Assembly (NCBI RefSeq): GCF_001949145.1
Contig: NW_019091364.1
Coordinates: 1,550,516-1,610,515, forward strand
Length of the DNA: 60,000 nucleotides
From: Acanthaster planci
Lineage: Eukaryota > Echinodermata > Asteroidea > Valvatida > Acanthasteridae
Direction of reading: 5' to 3'
Part shown: in pieces, positions 59,809 through 60,000 of the stretch
Position numbering within the stretch: the first letter of the stretch is position 1
How the letters are laid out: the number at the start of each line of letters is the position of its first letter
Translations under genes and position numbers: made by a program
Notes under the pieces: model-generated
Databases searched by the model: none
What the model saw: only the letters and a program-made list of their open reading frames with translations
Told to the model about the DNA's origin: nothing

Positions 59809-60000
59809 GTTATGGTGCCGCTGGACCTGTCCTGGATTTCGGGTCGCCAAAGTGCCTTGACGCTCCTCCCCGCATTGATGTGTACCTGAGTGCCACGGCG
59901 CGAACCGTTCTCGGCAGTGTTTTCGGAAAGGATTACGTTTATCGAAAGAATTCTGTCTTTTCATCTACATGTACTGAGAGAATTTTGCCTTTCCCTCTGA
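59809..60000 (+). CDS. Exon of an unidentified gene running off the right edge
   Basis: A classic acceptor (ATATTTCTTTTCTAG) precedes a frame that stays open for 63 codons to the window edge. The split first codon (x|GT) means the upstream exon ends in phase 1. It reads YGAAGPVLDFGSPKCLDAPP, then RIDVYLSATARTVLGSVFGK, then DYVYRKNSVFSSTCTE. The peptide has balanced composition with two Cys and looks like real protein, probably a folded extracellular or enzyme domain, but I recognise no family. The other frame from the acceptor stops after 26 codons. A minus-strand frame of 133 codons overlaps, is Arg-rich, and is taken as a shadow. A possible internal donor GTACTG at about 59971 cannot be excluded. 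Confidence 0.5.

Noticed and set aside
1-60000. CRISPR arrays, rRNA, prokaryotic operons, autonomous transposases or reverse transcriptases
   Set aside because: None seen. The tandem arrays lack spacer structure and no frame shows DDE, RT or integrase motifs.

Overview
This is 60 kb of eukaryotic, intron-rich, repeat-laden DNA from a metazoan genome. No long uninterrupted ORFs, operons or bacterial signals are present. Gene evidence takes the form of short exons bounded by GT-AG splice sites. One recognisable gene is a class B1 (secretin-family) GPCR. That family is bilaterian, and the SINE and MITE content looks like that of a marine invertebrate, so a non-vertebrate bilaterian is the best guess. 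The phylum cannot be settled from this window.

Gene content. The best-supported gene lies on the minus strand. Three exons (9601-9702, 8591-8679, 8279-8388) join in perfect phase (1, then 0) and encode cysteines 2-6 of the hormone-receptor (HRM) ectodomain followed by TM1. TM1 ends at the intron position conserved in vertebrate calcitonin/CRF-type receptors. A Thr/Ser-rich, acidic, N-glycosylatable exon at 14717-14941 and a small exon at 17516-17588 are possible upstream pieces of the same ectodomain. TM2-TM7 were not found and probably lie beyond the left edge. At the extreme right edge (59809-60000, plus strand) a second, unidentified gene seems to enter: a strong 3' splice site is followed by an open frame to the end. 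A few isolated spliced-exon candidates (35704-35791, 39277-39446, 53996-54078) are listed with low confidence.

Repeats dominate the rest. There are two tandem arrays (6 x 128 bp at 5321-6078 and 5 x 44 bp at 54970-55189). Four tRNA-related SINEs are visible, one with a MIR/CORE-like central block. Three families of dispersed repeats have several copies inside the window: a roughly 200-235 bp family with four copies, a GGTCATTCGG family with three, and a TIR-bearing 172-177 bp MITE with two. At least eight foldback or inverted-repeat elements, several microsatellites, and many poly-C/poly-A junctions are also present. An 841-bp assembly gap occupies 48327-49167.

Layout: 1-8.2 kb repeats, the 128-bp satellite and foldback elements; 8.3-17.6 kb the GPCR 5' half with its introns; 17.6-35 kb non-coding DNA rich in MITEs and SINEs; 35-47.6 kb sparse non-coding DNA with weak exon candidates; 47.6-49.6 kb a repeat cluster around the gap; 49.6-59.8 kb non-coding DNA with the 44-bp satellite; 59.8-60 kb an entering exon.
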